Shown in pieces: positions 54,056 to 62,741 of a DNA stretch of 64,000 nt. Location: positions 4,108,001 to 4,172,000 of the forward strand of contig NZ_ARWA01000001.1 in assembly GCF_000385335.1 (NCBI RefSeq), given 5' to 3'. Numbering within the stretch: position 1 is the stretch's first letter; each line of letters begins with the position of its first letter. Below the pieces are notes generated by a model, which saw only the letters and a list, made by a program, of their open reading frames with translations, was not told the origin of the DNA and did not search any database. The translations under genes and the position numbers were made by a program. This DNA comes from Methyloferula stellata AR4. GTDB lineage: Bacteria > Pseudomonadota > Alphaproteobacteria > Rhizobiales > Beijerinckiaceae.

Positions 54056-54919
54056 ATGTCTCATTCCGAGCGTCGTTTGTTGAAGTCGTTATGGTTCGCA
54101 GCATTGCTTGCTCTTCTGCCGATATGCGCAAGAGCACAACCGCCGGAGCTTCAAGCGCTACCCGACGGAAGGCAAATGGCTATCGCAAGGCCCTCGGGCG
54201 AAGCGGCCATCAGCGCCAGTCCGAAATCCGTCCATTTAACCGATGATCAACCGCATATAGCCACTCCCTCGGTGCCGGAGCTGAAGCAGCTCGCGGAACA
54301 GGCGGCTGCGGCAAACGAACTGCCCACGGACTATTTTACGCGTCTGATCAGCCAGGAAAGCGGGTTCAATACCACGGCGATCAGTCTCGCCGGAGCTCAA
54401 GGCATCGCGCAATTCATGCCCGCGACCGCCAGAGATTATGGCCTTAAAGATCCCTTCGACCCGATCGAAGCCCTGCCAAAATCCGCGGAGCTGCTTCGCG
54501 ATCTGAAAAATCAGTTCGGCAATCTCGGCCTGGCAGCCGCGGCTTACAACGCCGGGGCGCGACGCGTTCATGACTGGCTCAACGGGCGCGGTTATCTTCC
54601 AAAGGAGACCTGGGCCTATGTTTATGCCGTCACCGGACATTCGCCCGAGGATTGGGCTCCCCCTGGCGCACATCTTCTAAAGAACGACACGATCGATCTA
54701 CCTGGCATCGCGGGCCGCAATTGGAACCGATTGGACGCTAGACGGAATTGGGAGCTCGCCTTGCTCGTTTCGATCGGCGGCGCGGACACACAAAGGGCGC
54801 TCGCCAGCGCGACGACCCATGTTAGCGAAGGACAACGCCGAGTCGCACGTGGAAAGGCGACACGGCTCAATCCCGAGCTTAGCCTATGTGGCTCTTGCAT
54901 CGTTCAAAAGTTTTATTGA
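54056..54919 (+). CDS. Lytic transglycosylase (SLT domain)
   Basis: This 287-residue exported protein has a signal peptide (LWFAALLALLPICARAQP, residues 12-29) and an SLT/goose-lysozyme-like domain from about residue 85: LPTDYFTRLISQESGFNTTAISLAGAQGIAQFMPATARDYGL holds the catalytic Glu in QESGF, followed by NLGLAAAAYNAGARRVHDWL. It cleaves peptidoglycan glycan strands with 1,6-anhydro ring formation. The gene next to it begins the curli-type locus, so it may open the wall for assembly of the export pore. The C-terminus (residues 195-287) has no known domain. Confidence 0.9.
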   Translation: MSHSERRLLKSLWFAALLALLPICARAQPPELQALPDGRQMAIARPSGEAAISASPKSVHLTDDQPHIATPSVPELKQLAEQAAAANELPTDYFTRLISQESGFNTTAISLAGAQGIAQFMPATARDYGLKDPFDPIEALPKSAELLRDLKNQFGNLGLAAAAYNAGARRVHDWLNGRGYLPKETWAYVYAVTGHSPEDWAPPGAHLLKNDTIDLPGIAGRNWNRLDARRNWELALLVSIGGADTQRALASATTHVSEGQRRVARGKATRLNPELSLCGSCIVQKFY

Positions 54920-54987
54920 TCAGCACGCTCATTGGCCAGGCGAAATATATTCGCTTTCCGTCGAAAGACTCCGCGCCCGGCTTTGCC

Positions 54988-55512
54988 TTATTTTTTAATC
55001 AATATGCTTCCGTTCGGAAGACGCGCGACCAACACATTGACGGGAGGTGAGTTTGGCGGCTGCAGCACGGCCACATTGAGGCCAGACCCGAGAAGCGCGA
55101 CATTGGAAGCGAGATTGTTGCCGCTTTGAACCACGCCGACATTGTCCCGATTGCCAACAGAGGACACGACGGAAGCGTCGCTTCGTCCGGCCTGAATTTG
55201 AATGACGCTACTAAAGTTTCCGACAGTCACCGTCTGCGCGAAATTGGCTCCATTAGATCTCGGAGCGACCATCTCTGGAGCGGGTACGGGTGCCGTCACC
55301 GCATTGGGTCGCGCATTGGTGACGAAACCGGGCGTCGGCACGATTTGAGTGGACATCGCTTTTAACGCCGATCCGGCCGCGGCCTGCTGGATATAGGCCG
55401 AGTCCGTCGAGGCGGCTTCAGCTGCCGCCGGCAGACAAAAGCCCATCACGGCCAAGATCAAACGGCAATTGAAAGCCGCGTTTCGAGACGGCGTCTTTTT
55501 CAAGGAGAACTG
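54988..55512 (-). CDS. Curlin-repeat protein, CsgB-like
   Basis: This 174-residue exported protein has a signal peptide ending near AAAEAAST and a C-terminal set of about three curlin-type repeats (FSSVIQIQAGRSDASVVSSVGNRDNVGVVQSGNN), followed by a terminal peptide ending NVLVARLPNGSILIKK. The low repeat number and basic C-terminus suggest a minor or nucleating subunit such as CsgB. The start at 55512 lies inside the last codons of the CsgH-like gene (13-base overlap), so the two are coupled. Assignment as nucleator is inferred. Confidence 0.75.
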   Translation of the reverse strand, partial: QFSLKKTPSRNAAFNCRLILAVMGFCLPAAAEAASTDSAYIQQAAAGSALKAMSTQIVPTPGFVTNARPNAVTAPVPAPEMVAPRSNGANFAQTVTVGNFSSVIQIQAGRSDASVVSSVGNRDNVGVVQSGNNLASNVALLGSGLNVAVLQPPNSPPVNVLVARLPNGSILIKK

Positions 55513-55895
55513 CATGACTCGTGCCCTTGTTCCCATTCGAGTGAGAGTGTTGCTCGATAATGTCCGATTGCCGAGCTGTCCAATAGGAGCGTCGACAGAA
55601 TCCGCTGTTGTCCGACATCCAGTTTAAAATCGCCGCTTTGCAGATTTTGACTAGAGCCAGAGGCGCTGTCTTTTGCCACCGACAGCCTATATCTTCCGGT
55701 AACGGACGCACGCGCATTGGCGACAGCTTCGAGACGCAAACCGTTTGGCATCGCAGATACGCGTATCTGACATTCGAGCGCCGACGGATGGGCGGCTGGC
55801 AACGAAAACGCGGCGTGTCCGTCCGCGCATAACAATAACGCCGGCGCGCAAATCGCAGATAGAATCCGGTGTTTGGGCACATGACTCTTGAGCAT
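55500..55895 (-). CDS. csgH: CsgH-like curli amyloid inhibitor/assembly protein
   Basis: This 131-residue exported protein has a signal peptide ending near DGHAAFS. The mature part CQIRVSAMPNGLRLEAVANARASVTGRYRLSVAKD, then SSQNLQSGDFKLDVGQQRILSTLLLD and SLEWEQGHESC matches CsgH, the alphaproteobacterial periplasmic protein that prevents premature curlin polymerisation. Two cysteines could pair. It overlaps the CsgB-like gene by 13 bases and is divergent from the small curlin gene. I chose the ATG at 55895; the frame is open to 55955. Confidence 0.85.
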   Translation of the reverse strand: MLKSHVPKHRILSAICAPALLLCADGHAAFSLPAAHPSALECQIRVSAMPNGLRLEAVANARASVTGRYRLSVAKDSASGSSQNLQSGDFKLDVGQQRILSTLLLDSSAIGHYRATLSLEWEQGHESCSSP

Positions 55896-56266
55896 GATAC
55901 GAAACGCGAGTGCTTTGAACGGAACCAAAGCAGGCAAATGCAAACACCTGCTCAAGCCCTAATTCATATAGATTTAAGAACCTCATTCAAGCCGTTTATG
56001 CGCTTTGCATTAAAACACGACATCACATCTTCGATCCTGCGCGCCGTCCATGTATTTTATGCAGAAAAGACGACAGTCCTATGCAAAGCGGTGACCGCGG
56101 CGGCGCATCGAATTCAAGTTGCGTCCCGTCGCGCAAGCTTTTTTCAAATATGACGCACGAAAGAAAATCCGCTCCGCAAGCCTCATTCCGGCCCGACGTT
56201 TTATCTTTAAACTTATTGTTAGGCCGTTTGAGCGAAGCTCGATCAGCTTCATCTGAGAATTCCGTA
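55896..56266. other. Divergent promoter region of csgH and the small curlin
   Basis: A gene-free region of 371 bases between divergent curli genes; it must hold two promoters. I see no clear operator or hairpin. Confidence 0.45.
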
Positions 56267-56608
56267 ATGAAACCGTCAAAAGCTCTATTCTTTATCGCCG
56301 CCGCCGCTTCATTCCAGTTTACCGCGGTCGAGGCGGAGGAAGCTTTTGTCGCGCAGGTGAATAGCTCGCGCGCGCTGGCTCTTCCCGCCGCGCCGTCAGC
56401 CGCGACTATGCTGGCCGCACCAGTGAACGCTGGTTTCGTAGCACCCTCTGCGATGGCCGCCACGAAGCAGAACGTCTCGCAACTGAGCCAGGTCGGCACC
56501 AATAATAGCGCCATGGTTGCGCAGATCGGAGCTGGAAATCTTTCGGCTCTTTCGCAGCAAGGCCACGGCAATGTCGCGGTCGTCACGCAATCGAACCGTT
56601 CGCATTGA
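56267..56608 (+). CDS. Small curlin-repeat protein
   Basis: This 113-residue protein has a signal peptide (residues 1-23, ending TAVEAEEA), an Ala/Val-rich middle, and three curlin-type repeats at the end: VSQLSQVGTNNSAMVAQIGAGN then LSALSQQGHGNVAVVTQSN. It is a second low-repeat curlin, perhaps a nucleator or a capping subunit. The ATG at 56267 was chosen since the signal peptide begins there; the frame is open to 56081. No ribosome site of strength is seen. Confidence 0.72.
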   Translation: MKPSKALFFIAAAASFQFTAVEAEEAFVAQVNSSRALALPAAPSAATMLAAPVNAGFVAPSAMAATKQNVSQLSQVGTNNSAMVAQIGAGNLSALSQQGHGNVAVVTQSNRSH

Positions 56609-56978
56609 CGACTCTGTTGACTTAAATACCACCCGGATTGCAACCGTTCATCGCCGCGCGCGACCGCTGTACCTTTGCTCTATGGCCGTGGCCGCGCCTG
56701 AACAAATTGTCGCGCGATCCATCGGATTTCCTCCATTTCCCATTAATGTCATCGCGGCATGCCGGAATGCTTCGGCTCGTGTAATAGCTCTGTCACACTA
56801 ACGCGAAAGAGAAGAGCTGGAAGGCTTAGTCTGAAGCCCGCCGATCGAAAGTGCTTGCTCGTAACCGCGGTTGCGCAGCGGTAATAAGCTGACGCGGAAT
56901 CGCGGCAGGTTACATTCGCAAGGCAAGCACCGCGTAACGGTAGCAGACATAGCTCGTTGATTTGTAGGAGTACCGCCA
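56609..56978. other. Gene-free region before the HTH gene
   Basis: A 370-base stretch with no supported gene; short frames on both strands overlap each other. No hairpin terminator was found after the small curlin gene. Confidence 0.45.
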
Positions 56979-57365
56979 ATGGCGCCGTATCGCGTTGACA
57001 TAGGCTCCCGGTCGAGGACGGTTGGCCGGTTCGTTGCCCGCGTCCGGAATGAGCTTTTAAAAGCTGTCAAAGAAGAGCGAGACGCCTCCAAGATAAATTC
57101 GCAAGGTGTCGCCAACCGGCTCGACTGGCATAGGTCTGCGGTCAACCGGCAATTGTCAGGCGATGCGCCGCTTACCCTTCGATCCGTCGCTGAATTATCC
57201 TGGGCCTTGGGACGCGAAATCAATTTCGAGCTGCATAAGCCCGTGCAGGAACCTGGACAGAATTTCAACATGGAAACGACGACCATCGAATGGAATAAAC
57301 CAATGTTCATCGTCATGTCCGGTGCCGGCGCACGATCGCAAGATGCCGCAAAACAGGTCGATTGA
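56979..57365 (+). CDS. XRE-like helix-turn-helix protein
   Basis: This 128-residue protein has residues about 30-80 (INSQGVANRLDWHRSAVNRQLSGD...SVAELSWALGREINFEL) that match a lambda-repressor-like helix-turn-helix as found in Hyphomicrobiales proteins. It is followed by a short tail without known domain. Its place inside the curli locus, just before a DUF6941-like gene and 27 bases from it, suggests a two-gene unit. It could regulate curlin expression, since no CsgD homologue is present, but this is speculative. Confidence 0.65.
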   Translation: MAPYRVDIGSRSRTVGRFVARVRNELLKAVKEERDASKINSQGVANRLDWHRSAVNRQLSGDAPLTLRSVAELSWALGREINFELHKPVQEPGQNFNMETTTIEWNKPMFIVMSGAGARSQDAAKQVD

Positions 57366-57392
57366 GTATTATTTCGAGTTCAAGGTTTGTGA

Positions 57393-57839
57393 ATGAACCG
57401 GTTTGGACATTCGATATTTTGCGACGACATACGCAACGAGCCCGGTGGAAAACTCAGCTTCATCGGATGCTATAACGGGGTCATTTTTGTTCCACCGGAA
57501 TTTCCTTTTGTTCTGCCGCGATTTTGCATCCAAATCCATATTTTTTCTCCGGCAGCGCAGCCCTTTTCGTCAATTGTCGTCAGATGCTATGCGCCGGGAG
57601 AAGATCGTCCGATTTTCGAAGAGCCGATAGAACCTCCGAGCAAGGATGCTCAGGTTGATCTCGTAGCGGGTTTTGAAAAAGAGCAGGCCGCGCCGCTTTA
57701 TATAGTTGCAGGAACGAGTTTGATTTTCGCACCCCTGCATATTCGCACGCTCGGCCTGATCCGTGTGAGAGCTCTCGTAGACGATGCGGACGACGAAGTC
57801 AGATTGGGTTCGCTCCGGATCGAATCGAAAGAGCCCTGA
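57393..57839 (+). CDS. DUF6941-like protein
   Basis: This 148-residue protein has the start NRFGHSIFCDDIRNEPGGKLSFIGCYNG, the signature of the DUF6941 family (unknown function, often next to XRE regulators in small accessory pairs). A beta-sandwich pattern follows (FVLPRFCIQIHIFSPA, SIVVRCYAPGEDRPIFEEPIEPP). No signal peptide. It lies 27 bases after the HTH gene and is probably co-transcribed. Function not known. Confidence 0.6.
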   Translation: MNRFGHSIFCDDIRNEPGGKLSFIGCYNGVIFVPPEFPFVLPRFCIQIHIFSPAAQPFSSIVVRCYAPGEDRPIFEEPIEPPSKDAQVDLVAGFEKEQAAPLYIVAGTSLIFAPLHIRTLGLIRVRALVDDADDEVRLGSLRIESKEP

Positions 57840-58249
57840 GAGATCGGTTTCTCCAGGACCCTTATACTTAAGCGGCGAACTCAGCGAAGGCCGCTCTTTC
57901 TAAAGCGATCATGGATAGAACAACGCCGGCCGTGTCGGCTTTGTCTACACGCAGCCATCTGACATGAGCATCGAATACGGTAGCAATTGTTGTTGACCGG
58001 CATATGAATTCGCAGCGACGTTTCGATGTAAATGCGCGCCATCATGCGTGAAGCGGCAACGTATCGCATGCGAAAATGATTTCAGATTTGCGCATCTCAT
58101 ATCGATCATGACTCGCGCTAACTGAACCTGATTCAAAGTTGCAGATAATTTAAGAAATCCTTGCGCCATGCCGCTTAAGAATGTTTTAACGAATTCGAGG
58201 GCGGCGATCCCCGCTTGCCCCGCGTTGGATAAAGCAAGGACATCTTTTC
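57840..58249. other. Gene-free region upstream of the large curlin
   Basis: 410 bases without supported gene, presumably holding the promoter of the large curlin gene. No repeat or operator recognised. Confidence 0.45.
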
Positions 58250-59605
58250 ATGAAAACGATGACAGCTTTGGCGCTCGTTCTCGCGAGCTCATCATATGCT
58301 TTCGCACAAACCGCGCCCGTCAATGAATCGTTCATCACGCAGGCCGGCACGCGCAATCATGGGTTCGTCGGGCAGACCGGTGGCAACAACAACCAAGGCA
58401 CGCTTCAGGTCGGCACGAAGAACACCACCGCCACGGTTCAAAAGGGCGCTTCGAGCACAACCAATGACTCGGGCACCATCCAGATCGGTACGCAAAACAG
58501 CAGCGTGGCCAGCCAGACCGGCGGCAGCAATGCGCAAACGACCTTGCAAGTTGGCGTGAAAAACTCCGCCACGACCAAGCAGGCCAGCACCGGGGGCTCC
58601 AACAGCAACGCGGGCGCCACGCTTCAATTCGGTACTGGCAACCAGGCGATCACGGTTCAGGATGCGGCCCCGATCAACAGCGTGAATGCGACCGCTACCA
58701 CGAACAACTCGCTCGTCACGCAGTTCGGCTTTCAGAATCAGGGGCTCGTACAGCAGACCGGCGGCAAGAACACTCAGGCGACGCTTCAGGGCGGCGCGAA
58801 GAATCTTGCCGCTACGGAACAGTCCAACACCAATGCGGCGTCACCCGCGAGCGTCAATACCTCGTTCACCGGCCAGTTCGGCAAGAACAACAGCGGCGCA
58901 ACGAGCCAAACGACGGCGGATCTTGACAACGGCTTTGGCGGCAATAGCAACGGGGGGTCCAATCAGTCCGCTACGTTCCAGATCGGCAATGGCAATCAGT
59001 TTGCGACGGTGCAGACCGCCTCAGCCGGACCCGGTCTGAACGGCGTCAACAACGAGGCCGCCACGCTTCAGGTCGGCACGAAGAACACCGCGATGACTAC
59101 GCAAGGCGGTACGGTCTTCGATGGTAACGCAAACAGTTCTGTCAATGCTTCGCTGATCGCCCAGTTCGGTTCTGAAAACACCGCCACGGCGACGCAGACG
59201 AATGGCGCCAACACTCAGGCGACGGTGCAGCTCGGCGCAAAGAACACCGCCATCACCACGCAGAATAACAATTCTGACGGCGGCGTGACCAACGGCGCTG
59301 CGACAGTGCAGGCCGGCAAGAATAACTTTGCCCTGACCGGGCAGACCGTCGCCAATCCGCTCAATGCTGGCGCCATCGGTTCAGCCAACAATTCGTTGAT
59401 CGCACAGGTCGGCAGCCAGAACCAGGCCATCGCCGCGCAGTCGACCGGTCTTCAGGCCATGATCGGTGCGAATAATCAGGTCACGCAGCAGGTTGGCGTG
59501 TACAATTTCGCTTTTACGGCGCAGAGCTCCAACAACGGCGTTTCGAACACGGCGGTCACGCAGCAGTTCGGCTCGCACAATGTTGCGATCACGGCTCAGA
59601 GGTAA
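58250..59605 (+). CDS. Large curlin-repeat amyloid protein (CsgA-like)
   Basis: This 451-residue exported protein has signal peptide MKTMTALALVLASSSYAFA and about twenty imperfect curlin-type units with core Q-x-G-x-x-N (for example TLQVGTKNT, QIGTQN, QFGSEN, QVGSQN), separated by Gly/Asn/Thr spacers of variable length. E. coli CsgA has five such repeats, so this is several times longer. It should form the main extracellular amyloid fibre. A perfect terminator follows at once. It lies between the HTH-DUF6941 pair and the convergent csgF-csgG operon. Confidence 0.9.
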   Translation: MKTMTALALVLASSSYAFAQTAPVNESFITQAGTRNHGFVGQTGGNNNQGTLQVGTKNTTATVQKGASSTTNDSGTIQIGTQNSSVASQTGGSNAQTTLQVGVKNSATTKQASTGGSNSNAGATLQFGTGNQAITVQDAAPINSVNATATTNNSLVTQFGFQNQGLVQQTGGKNTQATLQGGAKNLAATEQSNTNAASPASVNTSFTGQFGKNNSGATSQTTADLDNGFGGNSNGGSNQSATFQIGNGNQFATVQTASAGPGLNGVNNEAATLQVGTKNTAMTTQGGTVFDGNANSSVNASLIAQFGSENTATATQTNGANTQATVQLGAKNTAITTQNNNSDGGVTNGAATVQAGKNNFALTGQTVANPLNAGAIGSANNSLIAQVGSQNQAIAAQSTGLQAMIGANNQVTQQVGVYNFAFTAQSSNNGVSNTAVTQQFGSHNVAITAQR

Positions 59606-59616
59606 GCTTGAAACTG

Positions 59617-59646
59617 GCGGCGGGCTTTGTAGCCCGCCGCTTTTTT
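59617..59646 (+). terminator. Intrinsic terminator after the large curlin
   Basis: GCGGCGGGCT, loop TTGT, AGCCCGCCGC, then six T. This is a perfect 10-bp stem with T-run, 11 bases after the stop. Confidence 0.95.
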
Positions 59647-59800
59647 GTGTCTACGATGGATCGGATTAGGTCCGTTCGACTACGCGCGCGGGCTTGACTC
59701 GCGCATCCTGGCGCAAAGGTCAAAAGCAATAAGACATGCGCTTGGCGCGATCTGGTTTCAGGGCTTCCGCTTTTGGATGACGCGAGGAGCCATCCAGCTC

Positions 59801-60736
59801 TTAATCCTTCGCGGTCACCACGGGCTTTTCAGGCAGCGGCGCGCTTTGCTGTACGACCGGAGAAGGTGGCGGCGGCGTCAATATGAAATTGGCAGCCTTT
59901 CGCTGAGCATTAAGCTGATCCATGAAGGCTGAGCCTGCGATCGGATCCTTGAACTGCCACAAATTGGCTTTGACGCCTTCGAATATCAGGGCATAGACGG
60001 CAAGCTGAACGCCTTCTCGAACTGCCAGGGTCATCGGCGAATTCTTCGTCAAGCCACCTTCCGCCTGGAGAATTTGGTCGACTGCCGCGAATTTGAAGGC
60101 GCTTCCCTGAAGCTGGATCGAATAGACGGTCTTCGTCGTCGTCACGGAGGCCAAGATCCTACCGGTCTGAACGCTAACGGCGCGAAGCGCAACGGTTACG
60201 ATGTCCTGTCTATATTGCGAGCTGCCACCGACACCGAGATAGTTCGCGCCGAGCCCCCCCGTCGTCTCATTGGCATCATAGCCGATAATGCCGCCTTCAA
60301 GCACAATCCCCGCGAAGCGCAGCGCCGGCAGGCTTTGCGCCTTGTCCCCTTCGATCGCCGTCCGCGTATTCTGTATGACCTGCCGCTCTTGCAGAAGCGA
60401 TTGCAGGTCGTTGCGCTCGACGACATTGAACCAGCGTCCGTCGCCGGCCTTGGTCAGGACGTCGATCAAGATGGCCGCGGCGCCTTGCGTCGTCGCACGG
60501 GAAAATTCGGCGAAATTGTCATTGGGCTTGTTCTGGCCTGTCAAATCTGGAAAATTATAGACGGCGACGTCCAATTTCTTGGCAGGCGGCGGAAGGCTTT
60601 CCAATACGACGCCGGACTTTGTATCGGGGACAAGCGTGGCGGGTTGGGTCAAAGGATCGCTCACCGATCCCGCGCAGCCTGCCAGCGAAAAAACGGCCGC
60701 TGCTGCCGTTGCGATCATGAGAAGATTTTTACGCAT
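59801..60736 (-). CDS. csgG: CsgG-family curli secretion channel
   Basis: This 311-residue lipoprotein has lipobox LAGC with C21 as the lipidated residue, and the CsgG features LDVAVYNFPDLTGQNKPND, RWFNVVERNDLQSLLQERQVI, GGIIGYDANETTGGLGANYLGVG and RQDIVTVALRAVSVQTGRILASV. Nine copies form the outer-membrane pore for curlin subunits. The C-terminus is extended by a Pro/Gln-rich tail. It lies 70 bases after csgF on the same strand. Confidence 0.95.
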   Translation of the reverse strand: MRKNLLMIATAAAAVFSLAGCAGSVSDPLTQPATLVPDTKSGVVLESLPPPAKKLDVAVYNFPDLTGQNKPNDNFAEFSRATTQGAAAILIDVLTKAGDGRWFNVVERNDLQSLLQERQVIQNTRTAIEGDKAQSLPALRFAGIVLEGGIIGYDANETTGGLGANYLGVGGSSQYRQDIVTVALRAVSVQTGRILASVTTTKTVYSIQLQGSAFKFAAVDQILQAEGGLTKNSPMTLAVREGVQLAVYALIFEGVKANLWQFKDPIAGSAFMDQLNAQRKAANFILTPPPPSPVVQQSAPLPEKPVVTAKD

Positions 60737-60807
60737 TACTACCCCGTTTCCACGTGCGTCATCGGCGCGCGGACTTAATTCATCGATCGCAAGATGGCTT
60801 TGGAAGA

Positions 60808-61083
60808 TTAGGGATTCGTGGGCGTCGATGTGCAGCAGACAACCACCGAGCCGCTGCCGATGCCGCTGAGCGCTGACTCGAGCCCGGAAAGGTTAGGCGA
60901 GTTTTGACCGGAGTTGGCTCCGGCACCTTGCGCCTGCGCGGTCGAAAGCAAAAACGTGCCGTTCAGAGGATTTCCGCCGAATGTCGGATTGGTCGGCGTA
61001 TAGGTCAGCGACGACGCCAAGACAGGAGAGGCGGAGAAGCCCAACCCCAAACCGACGATCATGACCCGATAAATTCTATCCAC
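60808..61083 (-). CDS. csgF: CsgF-like curli assembly factor
   Basis: This 91-residue exported protein has a signal peptide to about residue 23 (GFSASPVLAS) and the hallmark SLTYTPTNPTFGGNPLNGTFLLSTAQAQ at the mature N-terminus, the part of CsgF that inserts in the CsgG pore. The remainder is shorter than in E. coli CsgF and ends with CCTSTPTNP. The start is GTG at 61083 with GGGGGAT upstream; an in-frame ATG lies at 61062. First gene of the csgF-csgG unit. Confidence 0.9.
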   Translation of the reverse strand: MDRIYRVMIVGLGLGFSASPVLASSLTYTPTNPTFGGNPLNGTFLLSTAQAQGAGANSGQNSPNLSGLESALSGIGSGSVVVCCTSTPTNP

Positions 61084-61361
61084 AGTTATCCCCCGCCAAT
61101 CTGAAAAATCTAGGGTATCGCGTAGCTCAGCCTCTTGACGGTTTTATTACACAGACCGGTAACCTTGTAGGAACTCAAGATAAGTTGTCTTCATCTCTCA
61201 TCAAATCAGACTTTTTTATTGCGGCTCCTATCGACTTGTGAATTTCAAGCCGAAGAGCCAAATGATTGTCAGGTATTCGTGTTAGATCTTGACAAGTCGC
61301 ATAGGTGGGCCTCGGCCTTCTCAGCGAATTTATGTTTGAGATGACTTCGGGTGAAGCAGGA

Positions 61362-61664
61362 ATGAAGCGGCTTTTTATGCTGGCACTTTTTTCAAGCCTC
61401 GTGGCGACCGCGTGGGCTCAGAACCGGCCGGACGGCCCCCAGGCAGATACGAGAATGGTGCTCTCCGACGAAGTGACGATCCAGCAGGAGAAGGGGCGAT
61501 ACACGAACAACAAGCCCCCAGTTTCCCTTGGAGCCCACGCGAAGACGGCGCCGGAAGGTGCCACCACGGGAGCGGTGCCGGCTGGCGCGACCAGTCCCAA
61601 TACGTGTGATTCGAGGAATGCCACATCACCGTCTTGCTATACTGCGACTCAACAGCGCAAATAG
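61362..61664 (+). CDS. Small exported protein of unknown function
   Basis: This 100-residue protein has a signal peptide MKRLFMLALFSSLVATAWAQ. The mature part is polar and disordered-looking, with Ala/Pro/Thr/Gly runs and two cysteines near the end (NTCDSRNATSPSCYT). There is no CsgE similarity that I can see. The start is the ATG at 61362; the frame opens to 61305. Beside the curli genes it may be a matrix component, which is a guess. Confidence 0.5.
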   Translation: MKRLFMLALFSSLVATAWAQNRPDGPQADTRMVLSDEVTIQQEKGRYTNNKPPVSLGAHAKTAPEGATTGAVPAGATSPNTCDSRNATSPSCYTATQQRK

Positions 61665-61861
61665 GCCTCACGTTCACTTGCAAGGCTTGCTCTTGCAGGC
61701 GCATTGGACGGGTTTTGTCCAAAACCATGAAATGATCCCGGACGGTCGTAATTCGGTTTGAAGCCATCATGCTTTGGGGATTGATCCGCATGGCTGGGCT
61801 GCAACAGGCCTCCATGAATACAATTATTCGGGAGTGGAAATTTGACTAACTTAGCTTGACG

Positions 61862-62341
61862 ATGCAGCTTTCAGATCTGGTCGAACGAGAGCTGATCGTT
61901 CCTATTGACGTGCTGCTCGGCCCACGCGAGCAGCCTGCACGTCTCCTTTACGGCACCCCGGATTTTATCCGCTGGTTGAATGACCGAATACAATTAAACG
62001 AAGCCTCTCCGCTTCTGGCGGATACGACCCCCGTCGAGCAGCTCGACAATTTGTTCTATCTTTTTGTAAGCGGGCAGCGCTTGGATTATTCTCGGCAATA
62101 CCGATACATAAAAGCCGAGAAGCATGCGGTCTGGGAGCTCAAAACGCCTGACTTCCGCATTTTTGGCTGGTTCCCCGCGAGAGATTGCTTCATCTGCGTC
62201 TTTGGGGATTGGGCCGATAAAGTCAAAGATCATGACCTTTACCGGGGATACCGTCTCGAAACCCGGCGTGTCCGGCGCGAGATGGGCATCGGCCAAAATG
62301 AATGCGTACAGGGCGTCGACCCGAACGATGTCATTTCTTAA
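61862..62341 (+). CDS. Hypothetical protein
   Basis: This 159-residue protein has an N-terminal half with LVERELIVPIDVLLGPREQ and LYGTPDFIRWLND, and a C-terminal half with WELKTPDFRIFGWFPARDCFICVFGDWADKV, whose order of strands resembles RelE/HigB-type fold proteins but without clear catalytic residues. I do not assign a function. An ATG-started 29-codon frame (62328-62417) overlaps its end. It follows the curli locus. Confidence 0.5.
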   Translation: MQLSDLVERELIVPIDVLLGPREQPARLLYGTPDFIRWLNDRIQLNEASPLLADTTPVEQLDNLFYLFVSGQRLDYSRQYRYIKAEKHAVWELKTPDFRIFGWFPARDCFICVFGDWADKVKDHDLYRGYRLETRRVRREMGIGQNECVQGVDPNDVIS

Positions 62342-62741
62342 GGCTGCGCGATCAGCACGCTTTGCACGAGCGATCCGCCACGGCTTCGCCCGAGTTACAG
62401 ATCCTAGCGTTCTGTGAGGACGAAGCTCATTATAGTCCCTTCAAGGCCAGGGAACGGCTGACCTGGATTCGGCGCGCGCAGGGATACGAATGCAAAGATC
62501 GCAAGGCTTCTCGAATTGGCCGAAAATGGCTTGCGGACGCAACGAACCCCGCGATGCGAGATCGCGTGATTGCGCTCAGCTTTAATGTCACGACCTCGCG
62601 AAGCAGATAGCAAACCCACCGCAATTCAGGCAATCGCTGGAAGACTATCGATAACGACGCGCGAACCCGCCTGGCTCAAAGCAACAACGATCGACTGTCG
62701 CCGACCTTCTTCCGCCGGAGCGGCTGACGGGTGCCGCCCGC
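62342..62741. other. Region with short unsupported frames
   Basis: About 400 bases between the hypothetical gene and the amidohydrolase. A frame at 62302-62610 (FCEDEAHYSPFKARERLTWIRRAQGYECKD) and a 29-codon frame at 62328-62417 are seen but neither has homology I recognise. It may be a decayed partner gene of the hypothetical. Confidence 0.35.

Noticed and set aside
58250-59605. Possible tandem DNA repeat or CRISPR-like array
   Set aside because: The periodicity is that of coded curlin repeats; units are imperfect, in frame, and have no spacers of uniform length.
61305-61664. The small exported protein as CsgE
   Set aside because: Size and signal peptide fit, but no residue pattern of CsgE (such as the RPSARWG-type block) is present.
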